DNA of 64,000 nt from a bacterium (GTDB taxonomy: Bacteria > Acidobacteriota > Polarisedimenticolia > Polarisedimenticolales > Polarisedimenticolaceae): NCBI GenBank assembly GCA_024226515.1, contig JAAELQ010000281.1, positions 28,829 through 92,828 on the forward strand, given 5' to 3'. Shown piece after piece: positions 1 to 12,000 of the stretch (position 1 is the stretch's first letter; the number at the start of each line of letters is the position of its first letter). A program made the position numbers and the translations under genes. The notes beneath the pieces were generated by a model. The model was not told where the DNA came from, made no database searches, and was given only the letters and a program-made list of their open reading frames with translations.

Positions 1-302
1 GAGTTGCCGGTGACCAGGTCGTGGAAGTTCTTGAACTTCTGCTCGACCTCCCACAGGCTCCTTCCCGTCAGCGCCTCGGTCATCATCGAGGCCGAGGCCG
101 TGCAGATCGCGCAGCCCTTCCCCTGAAACGTGACGCGCGACACCTGCTCCTCGTCGGACTTGATGAACACGGTGATGCGGTCGCCGCAGACGGGGTTGTA
201 CCCCTCGGACTCCGCGTCGGCGTCTTCCATCGCCTCGAAGTTCCGCGGCCGCTTGCCGTGGTCGAGGATCATCTCCTGGTACAGTTCGCGTAGTTCGGAC
301 AT
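1..302 (-). CDS. sufU: SufU-type Fe-S scaffold / sulfur-transfer protein, 3' part cut off by window edge
   Basis: Reading from an ATG at 302, the minus strand gives a protein starting MSELRELYQEMILDHGKRP, which is the typical N-terminus of the SufU/IscU-like family. Cys39 lies in PVCGDR with Asp41, and Cys64 lies in GKGCAIC; these match the first two zinc/sulfur ligands and the conserved Asp of SufU. The third Cys would lie outside the window. In Gram-positive-type SUF systems SufU takes persulfide sulfur from SufS and passes it to the SufBCD scaffold. The start codon overlaps the sufS stop by one base (TGATG), so it is the last visible gene of the operon and probably translationally coupled. 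Only about 100 residues are visible. SufU rather than IscU is inferred mainly from the sufS neighbour. Confidence 0.9.
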   Translation of the reverse strand, partial: MSELRELYQEMILDHGKRPRNFEAMEDADAESEGYNPVCGDRITVFIKSDEEQVSRVTFQGKGCAICTASASMMTEALTGRSLWEVEQKFKNFHDLVTGN

Positions 303-1567
303 CAGCCCAGCAATTCTATCGCCTTTGGGATCGAGGCCGCGAGAACGTCGAGGTCCTCGCGCGTATTGTACAGGGCCAGCGAGGCACGCGCAGTCGCGGC
401 AAGGCCGAAATGGTCCATCACCGGCTGGGCGCAGTGGTGGCCGGCGCGCACGGCGACGCCCTCCATGTCGAGCACGGTGCCGAGGTCGTGGGGGTGAACG
501 CCGTCGATGACGAACGACAGGATGCCGCATTTCTCGGCCGCCGTGCCGACGAGCGTGAGACGCGGAATCTCCTCGAGCAGCCGCGTTCCGTAGTCCAGCA
601 GATCGCGCTCGTAGGCCTCGACCCGGTCCATGCCGATCTGTTCCAGGTAGTCCACGGCGGCGCCGAGGCCCACGGCTCCGGTGATGTCCGGCGTGCCGGC
701 CTCGAAGCGATGCGGCGGGTCCTTGTACGTCGTCTCGTCGAACGTCACGGAGTGGATCATCTCGCCGCCACCGAGAAACGGCCCGGTCTTCTCCAGCAGT
801 TCGGCCTTGCCGTACAGCGCACCGATGCCGGTCGGCCCGAACATCTTGTGTCCGGAGAACGCGAAGAAGTCGCAGTCCAGCTCGCGGACGTCGATCTTCT
901 CGTGCGGCACTCCCTGAGCCCCGTCGACGACGACGATCGCGCCGCACGCGTGCGCCGCGTCGATGATCCGGCGCATCGGATTGCGGGTGCCGAGGGCGTT
1001 CGACGTGTGGGCCACGCAGACCATCCGGGTGCGCGGCCCGAGTAGGCGTTCGTATTCGTCCATACGCAGCGAGCCGTCGTCGGCGATCGGGACGATGCGC
1101 AGCTCGGCGCCCGTCCGACCCGCCAGCATCTGCCACGGCACGATATTCGAGTGGTGCTCCATCTCGGTGAGCACGATCTCGTCGCCCGGACCCAGGTGGT
1201 CGCCGCCGTAGCCGTGGGCCACGAGGTTGATCGCCGTGGTCGTGCCGCTGGTGAAGACGATCTCTCCGCAGCTCTCGGCCCCGACGAAACGTCCGACCTT
1301 GCAGCGCGCCGCCTCGAAAGCCTCGGTGGCGCGGACGCTGAGCTGGTACAGGCCGCGGTGCACGTTGGCGTAGTCCGACTCGTAGAACCGCCGCATGCTG
1401 TCCAGCACCTGGCGCGGCTTCTGCGTGCTGGCCGCATTGTCGAGGTAGACGAGCGGCTTGCCGTGCACCGTGGTCGAGAGGATCGGGAAATCCGCCCGCA
1501 CTCGTTCGACGTCGAACGGCGACGGCGCGCGTGCGATATCGGAGTCGCCGCTCAACGCATCACCCAC
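302..1567 (-). CDS. sufS: SufS cysteine desulfurase (PLP-dependent)
   Basis: A 421-residue class V aminotransferase-fold protein of normal SufS length. It removes sulfur from cysteine to give alanine and an enzyme persulfide for Fe-S cluster assembly in the cytosol. Visible landmarks are YLDNAASTQKP near the N-terminus, EMEHHSN, the PLP lysine Lys241 in SGHKMFG, and the persulfide Cys379 in RAGHHCAQP. The frame starts with GTG at 1567, eight bases inside the end of sufD; the ATG at 1560 is out of frame, so GTG is the best start. It is followed by sufU with a one-base overlap, which fits a SufS-SufU partnership. All key residues are present. Confidence 0.97.
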   Translation of the reverse strand: MGDALSGDSDIARAPSPFDVERVRADFPILSTTVHGKPLVYLDNAASTQKPRQVLDSMRRFYESDYANVHRGLYQLSVRATEAFEAARCKVGRFVGAESCGEIVFTSGTTTAINLVAHGYGGDHLGPGDEIVLTEMEHHSNIVPWQMLAGRTGAELRIVPIADDGSLRMDEYERLLGPRTRMVCVAHTSNALGTRNPMRRIIDAAHACGAIVVVDGAQGVPHEKIDVRELDCDFFAFSGHKMFGPTGIGALYGKAELLEKTGPFLGGGEMIHSVTFDETTYKDPPHRFEAGTPDITGAVGLGAAVDYLEQIGMDRVEAYERDLLDYGTRLLEEIPRLTLVGTAAEKCGILSFVIDGVHPHDLGTVLDMEGVAVRAGHHCAQPVMDHFGLAATARASLALYNTREDLDVLAASIPKAIELLG

Positions 1568-2866
1568 CGATCTCGGTCAATCGCGTGGCGACCGCGGCCT
1601 CGAGCGCCTCGCGCAACCGCGGGATCGCGATGCGCTCCAGCACCTCGCCCGCGAACGCCGAGACCATCAGGTGGCGCGCCTCGGTCGCGGAGAGTCCGCG
1701 GCTGCGAAGATAGAAGATCGCGTCCGCGTCCAGTCGGCCCACGGTCGCGCCGTGCGTGCACTTCACGTCGTCGGCGTAGATCTCGAGCTGCGGCCGCGTG
1801 TGGGCCAGTGCCGTGTCCGACAGCAGCAAGTTGGGGTTCGACTGCTTCGCATCGGTCTTCTGCGCGTCCTCGCGCACGATGATGCGGCCGCTGAACACGC
1901 CGCGCGAACGACCGCCGAGGACGCCCTTGTACAACTCGCGGCTGTCGCCGTGCGGCTTGGCGTGGTCCAGCACGGTGTGGTTGTCCACGTGCTGCGCCTC
2001 GTGCGTCGCGTAGAGTCCGTCGAGTGCGCACTGTGCGCGCTCGCCGTCGAGCACCGCGCGCAGGTCGTGGCGCACGATCCTGCCGCCGAGGTCGATGCCC
2101 ACGGCGCGATAGTGGCTGTCGCGACCCTGGGTGCTCCAGCCGCCGCCGATGTGGTACGCCTGGTCGCTCTCCAGCTGCAGCGTGTAATGATCGAGCTCTG
2201 CGCCATCGCCGACCGAGACGCGGGACGCGGCGTTGGTCCAGTACGCACCGTCTTCGAGACTACCGAACGACTCGACCACGGTGGCTCGTGCGCGGTCGCC
2301 GACGTGAATCAACGTGCGCGAGTGCGTCGCGGCGGGTTTGTCGCCGCCGCTGGACAGATACATGACGTGCAGCGGTTGTTCGAGTGTGGCGCCGTCGTCG
2401 ACCAGCACCGCCGCCCCGTCCTCGAACAGGCTGGCGTTGATCGCCGCCATGGCCGAGGCGTCGCGCGGCGCGTCCAGCTCCAGCAGTTTCTTCAAGCGTT
2501 GCGGCTGTTGCTCGATGGCGTCGGTCAGGCTGCCGCACCAGGCGCCGGCGGCCGGAGCGCCGACCTGCGACAGGCCGGGGACGATGCGTCCGTCGAGAAA
2601 AACGAGGCGCGGTCCGTCGACCCACTGGGCAAACGCAGGCAGGCGACCCTCGTCCAGCTGCACCGCGGGGGCGGGACGGAACGGAGTCTTCGCGATCGCG
2701 TCGAGGCTCGTGCTCTTCCACTCCTCGAGTGCGGCCGTGGGCCAGCCGAGCTGCTCGAAGCGCTCGGACGACGCGCGGCGCCAGTCGCGCAGCCAGTCGG
2801 GCCCCTCGGCGGCGAGCTTCTTCTCGAGCTCGGCGAACGCGGCCAGCGAGGTGACGCTCGTGTTGC

Positions 2867-2870
<4 letters not shown>
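1560..2870 (-). CDS. sufD: SufD, Fe-S cluster assembly scaffold subunit
   Basis: A 436-residue protein of the SufB/SufD beta-helix family. SufD pairs with SufB and the SufC ATPase to form the scaffold on which Fe-S clusters are built. The N-terminal helical part (FEQLGWPTAALEEWKSTSL) and the C-terminal stretch with KCTHGATVGRLDADAIFYLRS are typical; the C-terminal KCTHGAT carries a conserved His of SufD. The ATG at 2870 overlaps the sufC stop as ATGA, and the 3' end overlaps sufS, so the whole segment is one transcript. SufD is distinguished from SufB by its weaker conservation and by SufB being encoded separately upstream. Confidence 0.95.
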
Positions 2871-3625
<755 letters not shown>

Positions 3626-3642
3626 TTCTGATTTTCTCCGGA

Positions 3643-5091
<1,449 letters not shown>

Positions 5092-5101
5092 TCGATTCCC
5101 C

Positions 5102-5536
5102 TCAGAGCGTGGTCAGCTTCGATTCCTGCGAATCCGGTCCCACCATCTCGGAGATCGGCACCTGCTCGAGCGCCTGCTCGACGGTGCGATTGATGCGTTC
5201 CCAGTTGACCTTCGTCGGGCAGACCTTCTCGTGCTCGCACGCGCCCGGCTCGGCGCCGCACTGCACCATGCTGATCGGTCCCTCGATGGCGCGGATCACC
5301 GCCGCGATCGACGTCTCGCGCGGCGGATGGTCGAGACTGTAGCCGCCGCTGACCCCGCGATGCGAGGTCAGGATGTTCCCGCGCGCGAGCGAGCGCAGGA
5401 TCTTGCTCACCATCGGCAGGGGCAGCCCCGTTCGTTCGGCCGCCTCGCGCGCCGTCTGGATCTCGCCCAGCGGGCGATCCGAGAGGTAGGCGAGCAGCAT
5501 GATCCCGTAGTCCGCTTCCTTGGTGATTCTCAGCAT
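5102..5536 (-). CDS. Rrf2-family Fe-S-sensing transcriptional regulator heading the suf operon
   Basis: A 144-residue winged-helix regulator. The N-terminus MLRITKEADYGIMLLAYLS and the helix-turn-helix PLPMVSKILRSLARGNIL are typical of the SUF-system Rrf2 regulators related to IscR. Cys93, Cys100 and Cys106 are spaced like the three cluster ligands of IscR, so it probably senses Fe-S status. The frame is open upstream to 5590, but the internal ATG at 5536 gives the family N-terminus. Its position directly before sufB implies control of its own operon; the imperfect palindrome at 5597-5610 is a possible operator. Whether it acts as repressor or activator cannot be read from sequence. Confidence 0.92.
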   Translation of the reverse strand: MLRITKEADYGIMLLAYLSDRPLGEIQTAREAAERTGLPLPMVSKILRSLARGNILTSHRGVSGGYSLDHPPRETSIAAVIRAIEGPISMVQCGAEPGACEHEKVCPTKVNWERINRTVEQALEQVPISEMVGPDSQESKLTTL

Positions 5537-5596
5537 GGGACCTCTTCCGCGCATCCGGCGCACCGGCCCGTCCCGGGCGGTCGCCGCCAAACAATA

Positions 5597-5610
5597 CCGA
5601 TCTAGTACGG
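5597..5610. promoter_or_regulatory. Candidate operator: imperfect palindrome upstream of the suf regulator
   Basis: On the minus strand the site reads CCGTACTAGATCGG, an imperfect dyad (CCG, CTAG and CGG match; the TA/AT pairs do not). It lies about 60 bases before the regulator start, in a stretch more AT-rich than its surroundings. Rrf2 proteins bind short dyads near the promoters of suf/isc operons. The palindrome is visible; the binding role is inferred. Confidence 0.3.
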
Positions 5611-5698
5611 ATTCAGCCTAACTGTACCCAAATGCGAAGGAATCTTCAAGTTGAGCGCTCGTCGCTCCACGGTTCGGGTGCTAATCTGGGCCTTTCCC

Positions 5699-6628
5699 AT
5701 GTCAAGAGTCGTGCTGCTGGGCCCGCAGCGATTCCGGCCCACCGTCGCCCCTGCGCTGGATTCGCTCGGAGTCCACGGGTGCGTTGCCGCGGTTACCGCG
5801 GGGTGGCAGGAGCGCGAGGCCGAGGACGACGAGTTCCGCGAGCACATCGGCCGCGAGGTCAAGAACCTCGGGCTGTACGCGCGCTCGATGGAGATCCAGG
5901 CCGAGGATCCCGAGCTGGATCAGGCGATGCGCGAGCGGCAGGACTCGCTGATGCGGCTGCAGGAGCTGTACCGGCTGCGGCTGGACCCGCAGCTGCAGGC
6001 GGCCCGTACGTTGATGGCCCACGAGGCCGGCAACGAGTATCTGGACGAGCACCGCCGCGCGGCGATCCGCGCCATCCGCACGCTCGACCGTCAGCACGTG
6101 CAGCGCGTGCGCAAGGTGCACGCGGAGTTCGAGGAGCGCTGGCGGCCGTCCGAGCGGCACTCGGTCGCCAGGCACCGCGAGGAGCTGGCCGAGCTGATCC
6201 GCGGCACCGAGGCGCTGGCCGTCGCGGGGGGCCACGTCATGGTCCTGCTCAACCGATTGCGGCTGTTCGATCTGCTCGCGCTGCTCGGCGACCGGCCGGT
6301 CGTGGCCTGGTCCGCCGGCGCGATGTCGCTGGCCGAGCGCGTCGTGCTGTTCCACGATAGCCCGCCGCAGGGGGCGGGCAACCCCGAGGTTCTGGACGCA
6401 GGCCTCGGCGCGTTTCGCAATCTCGTCGCGCTGCCGCACGCGCAGGACCGTCTGCAGCTGGACCAGCCGGTGCGCGTCGCGTTGTTCGCGCGGCGTTTCT
6501 CGCCCGCGGCCAGCGCGGTGCTCGAGCCCGGCGCGAGACTGGACTGGAACGGCGAGCGCTGGCGCGCCCAGAAGGGGACGCTGCGCCTGGCGCGCAGCGG
6601 ACGCCTGATCGGGATGGGCACACATTGA
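5699..6628 (+). CDS. Peptidase S51 / class I glutamine amidotransferase-like protein with a helical insertion
   Basis: A 309-residue cytosolic protein. The C-terminal half resembles the cyanophycinase/dipeptidase E (S51) fold: VAGGHVMVLLNRL, then the nucleophile-elbow-like PVVAWSAGAMSL with Ser205, then FRNLVALPHAQDR with His247. Between an N-terminal strand (MSRVVLLGPQRFRP) and this core lies a charged helical stretch of about 110 residues (roughly 35-145) that normal S51 peptidases lack and that may form a coiled coil. The start is the ATG at 5699, which gives a strand-forming N-terminus; upstream in-frame codons are less plausible. The stop overlaps the next gene as TTGA, so it is coupled to the esterase. 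It may hydrolyse or transfer a product of the neighbouring ATP-grasp ligase. Family call by motif only. Confidence 0.65.
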   Translation: MSRVVLLGPQRFRPTVAPALDSLGVHGCVAAVTAGWQEREAEDDEFREHIGREVKNLGLYARSMEIQAEDPELDQAMRERQDSLMRLQELYRLRLDPQLQAARTLMAHEAGNEYLDEHRRAAIRAIRTLDRQHVQRVRKVHAEFEERWRPSERHSVARHREELAELIRGTEALAVAGGHVMVLLNRLRLFDLLALLGDRPVVAWSAGAMSLAERVVLFHDSPPQGAGNPEVLDAGLGAFRNLVALPHAQDRLQLDQPVRVALFARRFSPAASAVLEPGARLDWNGERWRAQKGTLRLARSGRLIGMGTH

Positions 6629-7761
6629 GCCATACCGTGCAAGCACTGCTGTCCGACGGTGTTCCCAGCGCGGAACGCCTCGACCGCTTCGTCGAGGAGA
6701 ACGAGTTCCCCATCGTCGAGGGCACCGGCGTCACGTTCTTCTTCCGCGGACAGGCGGACGACGTCCGGCTGCGGCACTTCATCTACGGGCTGCCGACCTC
6801 GCAGCCGTTCCATCGCGTCGAGGGTGCCGACCTGTGGCACGTGACGATGGAGCTTCCCGAGCGTTCGCGAATCGAATACAAGATCGAGGTGATTCGCGGG
6901 GACGATCACCAGTGGGTCATGGATCCGTTGAACCCGCGCGTCGCCCACGACCCGTTCGGCGCCAACTCGGTGTGCCAGGGCCGGGGCTACGAGGAGCCGG
7001 AGTGGAGCCGGCCGGACGACGAGGCGCGCCCGGGATCGATCGAGGACCTCAAGATGCCCAGCCGGGCGTTCGGCGGCGCGCGCCGCGTCCTCGTCTATCT
7101 CCCGGCCCGCTTCCGCAAACGCCGCCGCTATCCGTTGCTGATCGCGCACGACGGCGGCGATTTCCTGCGCTTCGCCTCGCTCAAGACGGTGCTGGACAAC
7201 CTGATCCACCGCTTGGAGATCCCGCCGATCGTGGTCGCGCTGACGATGGCCGACGACCGGCTGACGGAATACGGTGCGGACCCGCGCCACGGCCGTTTCC
7301 TCGTCGACGACGTCCTGCCGCGCCTCGAGCAGCGCTACCCGCTGTCGGAGCGGCCGGCCGATCGTGGCCTGCTCGGCGCGAGCTTCGGCGCGGTCGCCTC
7401 GCTGCACGCCGCGTGGTCTCACCCCGGAGTCTTCGGGCGCCTGGGGCTACTGTCGGGATCGTTCGCCTTCTCGGATATCGGCGACCATCAGCGCGGCCCG
7501 GCGTTCGACCCGGTCGCCGCGTTCGTCAACGGCTTTCGCGAGAACCCGGGCCGGCCGACGGACAAGATCTTCCTGGCCTGCGGAACCTACGAATCGTTGA
7601 TTTACGAGAATCGCTCGCTATTGCCCCTTCTCCAGACGACCGGAATGACGGTACGCTACGTCGAGGCGCGGGACGGACACAACTGGGAGAACTGGCGCGA
7701 CCGGATGCGCGAGGGGCTCTCCTGGCTGTACCCCGGGCCGTTGTGGATGGTCTACGAGTAA
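6625..7761 (+). CDS. Enterochelin-esterase-like alpha/beta hydrolase
   Basis: A 378-residue protein with two parts. Residues 1-140 look like the immunoglobulin-like early-set domain found before Fes/IroE-type esterases and glycogen-binding modules (TFFFRGQADDVRLRHFIYG, WHVTMELPERSRIEYKIEV). Residues 150-375 are an esterase D-type hydrolase: RRVLVYLPARF, LLIAHDGGDFL, the nucleophile elbow LLGASFGAVASL with Ser253, and the catalytic His352 in ARDGHNWENW. No signal peptide is visible, so it acts in the cytosol. Translation begins at TTG 6625, overlapping the previous stop. The next gene follows after ten bases with an AAAGGAG ribosome site. Substrate unknown; an ester or amide made by the adjacent ATP-grasp enzyme is a reasonable guess. 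Confidence 0.8.
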   Translation: MSHTVQALLSDGVPSAERLDRFVEENEFPIVEGTGVTFFFRGQADDVRLRHFIYGLPTSQPFHRVEGADLWHVTMELPERSRIEYKIEVIRGDDHQWVMDPLNPRVAHDPFGANSVCQGRGYEEPEWSRPDDEARPGSIEDLKMPSRAFGGARRVLVYLPARFRKRRRYPLLIAHDGGDFLRFASLKTVLDNLIHRLEIPPIVVALTMADDRLTEYGADPRHGRFLVDDVLPRLEQRYPLSERPADRGLLGASFGAVASLHAAWSHPGVFGRLGLLSGSFAFSDIGDHQRGPAFDPVAAFVNGFRENPGRPTDKIFLACGTYESLIYENRSLLPLLQTTGMTVRYVEARDGHNWENWRDRMREGLSWLYPGPLWMVYE

Positions 7762-7771
7762 AGGAGCTGCC

Positions 7772-9043
7772 ATGGCCAACGTCACCCGAAAGATCGGGCT
7801 GTCGCTGGGCGCCGACATCTGCTGGCCGATCTGTTACGAGGAGATCGTCCGCCGGCTGAAACTGAATCTGCCGCTCGCGGGCGACAAGGTCGACTTCGAG
7901 GTCGAGCGCGTGTCGATCGAGCCGTTCGATCTCAGGCAGCCCTGTCGCTACGACCTGGTCATCGATCGCCTCACGCACTGGTTCCACACCAGTCGCGAGT
8001 GGATCAAGAAGTCGGTGATCATGGACGGGCTCTACGTGTTCAACAACCCGTGGTCCGTCCAGTCGATGGAGAAGGCGACGTCGTATGCGGCGATGATGCA
8101 GCTCGGCCTACCGGTGCCTGAAACGTGGCTCGTCCCGCCGAAGGAGTACGAACCGTCGAGCGACTTGCGGCCGACGCTGGAGTCCTACGCCAAGCTGTTC
8201 AATCTGGGCGAGATCGGCGAGAAGCTCGGCTATCCGATGTTCATGAAGCCGTACGACGGCGGCGCGTGGGTCGGTGTCAGCAAGATTGACGACGCCGACC
8301 AGCTCACGAAAGCCTACGAGGAGAGTGGGCGGCGCGTGATGCACCTGCAGAAGGCGGTGCTGCCGTTCGACCTGTTCGTGCGCGTCATCGGCGTCGGGCC
8401 GCAGATCAACGTCGTGCGCTACGACCCGGCGGCCGCGTTGCACGAGCGCTACCAGGTCGACTTCCACTTCGTCGACGAGGACGAGTGGTCGCTGCTGCGC
8501 GACATGACGCTGACGATCAACGCCTTCTTCGGCTGGGACTTCAACTCGTGCGAGTGTCTGCGCCGCGACGGCGAGTTCTACCCGATCGATTTCGCCAACC
8601 CCTGCCCGGATTCGCAGGTGACATCGACCCACTTCCACCTCCCGTGGATCGTGCTGTCACAGGTGCGCTGGTCGATCTTCTGCGCCGCCACGCAGCGTGC
8701 CATGCGGCCCAACCTGGACTGGCAGCCGTTCTTCGACATCGCCGAGCAGGGGCTGCCGTATCGCGAGCGGCTCGCGGCCTACGCCAGGATCGCGGACGAG
8801 CGTCTGGAGACGCAGCGCTTCCGCGAGTTCTGCGCCGAGCACCTGAGCCACATCGACGAGGTGGCGCTGGAGTTCTTCGCCTCGGACGTCGCCAAGGACG
8901 CGGTGCACCAGAAGGTCACGGCGATGTTCCCCGATCACGAGGTCGAGCAGTTCACCGAGCATTTCTGGGGCCTGATCGAGTTCTGGCGCAAGACGGAGGC
9001 CGACCGGTTGAACGCCGGCGGCGCGGCGGAGGACCGACGTTGA
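7772..9043 (+). CDS. ATP-grasp family ligase
   Basis: A 423-residue protein with the ATP-grasp layout: an N-terminal Rossmann-like region (KIGLSLGADICWPICYEEIV), a central nucleotide-binding part with the ATP-binding lysine region GYPMFMKPYDGGAWVGVSKI near residues 152-171, and a metal-binding end INAFFGWDFNSCECLRR / FYPIDFANPCPD near residues 250-280. ATP-grasp enzymes join a carboxylate to an amine through an acyl phosphate. The sequence is not a recognisable purine, glutathione, D-Ala-D-Ala or carbamoyl phosphate enzyme. It follows an S51-like protein and an esterase and overlaps the start of an exported protein, so the four genes probably serve one pathway. The ribosome site AAAGGAG precedes the ATG at 7772. 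Confidence 0.8.
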   Translation: MANVTRKIGLSLGADICWPICYEEIVRRLKLNLPLAGDKVDFEVERVSIEPFDLRQPCRYDLVIDRLTHWFHTSREWIKKSVIMDGLYVFNNPWSVQSMEKATSYAAMMQLGLPVPETWLVPPKEYEPSSDLRPTLESYAKLFNLGEIGEKLGYPMFMKPYDGGAWVGVSKIDDADQLTKAYEESGRRVMHLQKAVLPFDLFVRVIGVGPQINVVRYDPAAALHERYQVDFHFVDEDEWSLLRDMTLTINAFFGWDFNSCECLRRDGEFYPIDFANPCPDSQVTSTHFHLPWIVLSQVRWSIFCAATQRAMRPNLDWQPFFDIAEQGLPYRERLAAYARIADERLETQRFREFCAEHLSHIDEVALEFFASDVAKDAVHQKVTAMFPDHEVEQFTEHFWGLIEFWRKTEADRLNAGGAAEDRR

Positions 9044-12000
9044 TCCGATCGTCCGCAATCCGCCCGGCGTCGATCGCGTGTCTGTTGCTGGCCCTGCTGC
9101 TCGCCGGGTCCGCGCTGGCGCAGTCCAGGCCCGCCCCCGGCTGGCTCGAGGTGGGCTACGGCGCGCTCGTCGACCGGCGGCAGTTGAGCCACTCCGGCGA
9201 GCCGGTGGGGACTCTGCTCTCCCGACTCGGCGGCCGGCCGGTCCCGACCGCCGGCGAGCGCCCCGACGACCGGCTGGCGCACAGCCTGCTCGACCCGCTT
9301 GTCGAGCCGTACGCCTTCGTGCTCAGTGACGCGTTGGACGCCTTCGCCGGATCCGGGCCGGTGGCCTGGATCGAGGTCGGCGGACTGTGGGAGTCCGGAC
9401 AGGCCCAGCCGGCGTGGGCCGAGCTGCTGCGCTCGCGCCGCTTCGTCGTGGAGAGCGACGGCGAGGGGACGCTGCGCGTGATTCTCCCCGCCGGCGGGTC
9501 GGCGACGAACGATCCGGCGCAGGCGGCGCGCGCGGCGTACGACCGCGCCTGGCCGGTGCTGCGCTTCGTCTTCGCGGCGGAGCTGCGACGCCGTGCCGAC
9601 GCCGGCGCCGGCGATCGGCCGCTCACGGTGGACGTGCACGCCTATCTGCACGACCCCGCGGGGTCGCGCTTCCTGCTGGGCCTCGACGGCCTCATCGAGG
9701 AAGTGTCCGACACGCGCGCCGCGGGGCGACGCAAGCCACTCGACCTCGAGCGCATACGATCGTTCCTCTCGGAGGGACTGCAGCTCGAGGGCGCCCGGAT
9801 CGACAGCGACGGCTCGCTGCGCCTGTTCGGCAGTCGTGTCGGCCGCCCGCCGCAGATCCTCGACCGCCCGCTGGAGCTGGCCGACTTCGCCGTCGCCTAT
9901 CGCGCCGTGGCGCGGGGCGGGCTGGCCGAGCCCTACATGAGTCTCGACCGCGGATTCTCTCCGCAGACGTCGATCGTCAACTACGGCGGACGGCTGCGTG
10001 ACACCGCGCTGGGGCTGGTCAGCCTGCTGTGCGACATTCGCTTCAAGACGTTCAGCCAGGGGCTGGACGTCGTCTCCGGCGAGGATCTGCGCGCCGGCCT
10101 GCGCGAGAAGCTGCCGGAGTTCTACACGCACCTCGAGCGCTTCGCCGCGCACCCGCAGTCCGGCGGCGTGCAGGCGCAGCAGACCCGGCTGTGGTTCTAC
10201 CCCGACCGCGTGGACCTGACGGTCTCCCCGCAGACCGACGTCCTGGTGTTGCGACGCGTGCGCATGTCCGCCGCCTCCGAGCGGCTCAACGATCAGATGC
10301 TGAGCGCGGCACGCGGCGAGGATCCGCCGTGGACGCGCGCCACGGTCGACGCGATCAACCGCGACTACGACGGGCTGGCCGAGCGCTTCTCCGAGCTGGG
10401 CGACCTGGATCAGGTCGTGCGCCTGCTGTCGCTGTTCACCTGGCTCAGGCAGGCCGCCGCGGAGGGCCTGCCCGTGCCCGAGCTCGACGCGCTGCTGGCG
10501 CTGGAGCTGCCGACCGTCCCGACACCGCGGTCGTTCCCGCAGCTGCTGACGTACAACGCGCTGCCCGCCGTTCCCGGCGAGGGCCTCGTCGACGTCTTCG
10601 ACAAGGTGCCGATCGGCGAGGCGCTCGATCGTCTCGGGTCGCCGACCGGACGTCCGCTACCGCCGCTGCGTAGGCTGACGCGGGCCGTGTCGTTGCTCGA
10701 CCGGAACGACGCGCAGCACGCGACGCTGCTGGCCGAGATCTCGAAGACCGACGTGCGGCGTTTGCCCGCGGCGGAGCTGGACCTGCAGGCGTTCCGCGCG
10801 GAGCGACTGCGCATGCACCACTCTTCGCTCGAGACGCTACGCGACTCCGAGCGCGAATACCTGACCCGCCGTCAGGACGGCGGCGATCGCATGCGCGTCT
10901 TCAGCGTCGGCATCGGCGGGCTCGACCTGGGCATGACGCAGGTGCTCGATCGCTCGTCCAGTCGGCAGCTCGACCTGGGGGGCGGGTTCACCAGCCTCGC
11001 CTCGCGCAGGGCGGCTCCGCAGGCGAACGCGCCGGCGCCGCGCCGCGTGCCTGTCGAGGCGCCGGTGCGCGAGGAGTGGCGCGTGCCGGCCGAGCGAGTC
11101 GCGAACGCGCCGCTGCCGCCGCACGGGGCGAAGCGGAGCGGGCGCAACGATTTCGGCAACCACCGGGCCGAGCGGTCGACCGACAAGCAGCAGCTCTGGA
11201 CCTGGGTCGTGCTCGGGGCCGACGGTCCCGACGAGCGCAGCCGGAAGGTGCACTTCGACAAGCAGGCCGCCGTACGCTTCGAGCGTTCGGAGTCGGGGCG
11301 GCAATTGCGCTATCGCCTCGAGCGATCGGGCGACATCGCGCGAGCCGTCCCGGAGCCGACGACGGCAAGCGTCGCGGACCCGGCCGAGTCGATCCTCGAC
11401 CTGCCGCCGGGACTCGGCGCGATTCGCGTGCGCCCGCCGGCCGGCGCGACCCCGCTCGACGACACGCCGAAGTTGAATATCCAGTTGATCGCGCCGAGCC
11501 CGACCGGAGCGCGCCAGTTCGACGCCGACGTTCCGCGGGCCCTGCTGCAACGTCTCGTCCTGGGCCACGACGCCGACCTGACCCCGGGGCGTCCACTGGG
11601 CGGCCTGGCGCCGTTGCCGCCCGTGATGGACCGCGCGTCCACGCTGATGGTGCTGCAGTCCGGTCGTGAGTCCGTCGCGCCGTGGGACGCCGGTGCGGCG
11701 ATCGGACCCGGCGAGGAGTCCGCGGCAACCGTCGCCCGCGCGCTGAACGACTGGTGGTCCGGCGCCCCCGACGGTGGGCGCGGGAGGCGCGCGGTCGTCG
11801 GTACCGACGGGCCGCGATCGACGGCGCGCTGGGATGCGGCGCCGAGGCCATCGAGCGCTCTGTTGCTGTTGCCCGACGACGGCTTCCCGGCGCGACTCGC
11901 CCCACTGCGCGATCGGATCGCGGCGGCGTGGGGAGTGGGCAGCGTCGTGTCGCAGCTCGGCGCAGCGGTCGATGCCGAGGTGATCGTCGTCGTCAGCGGG

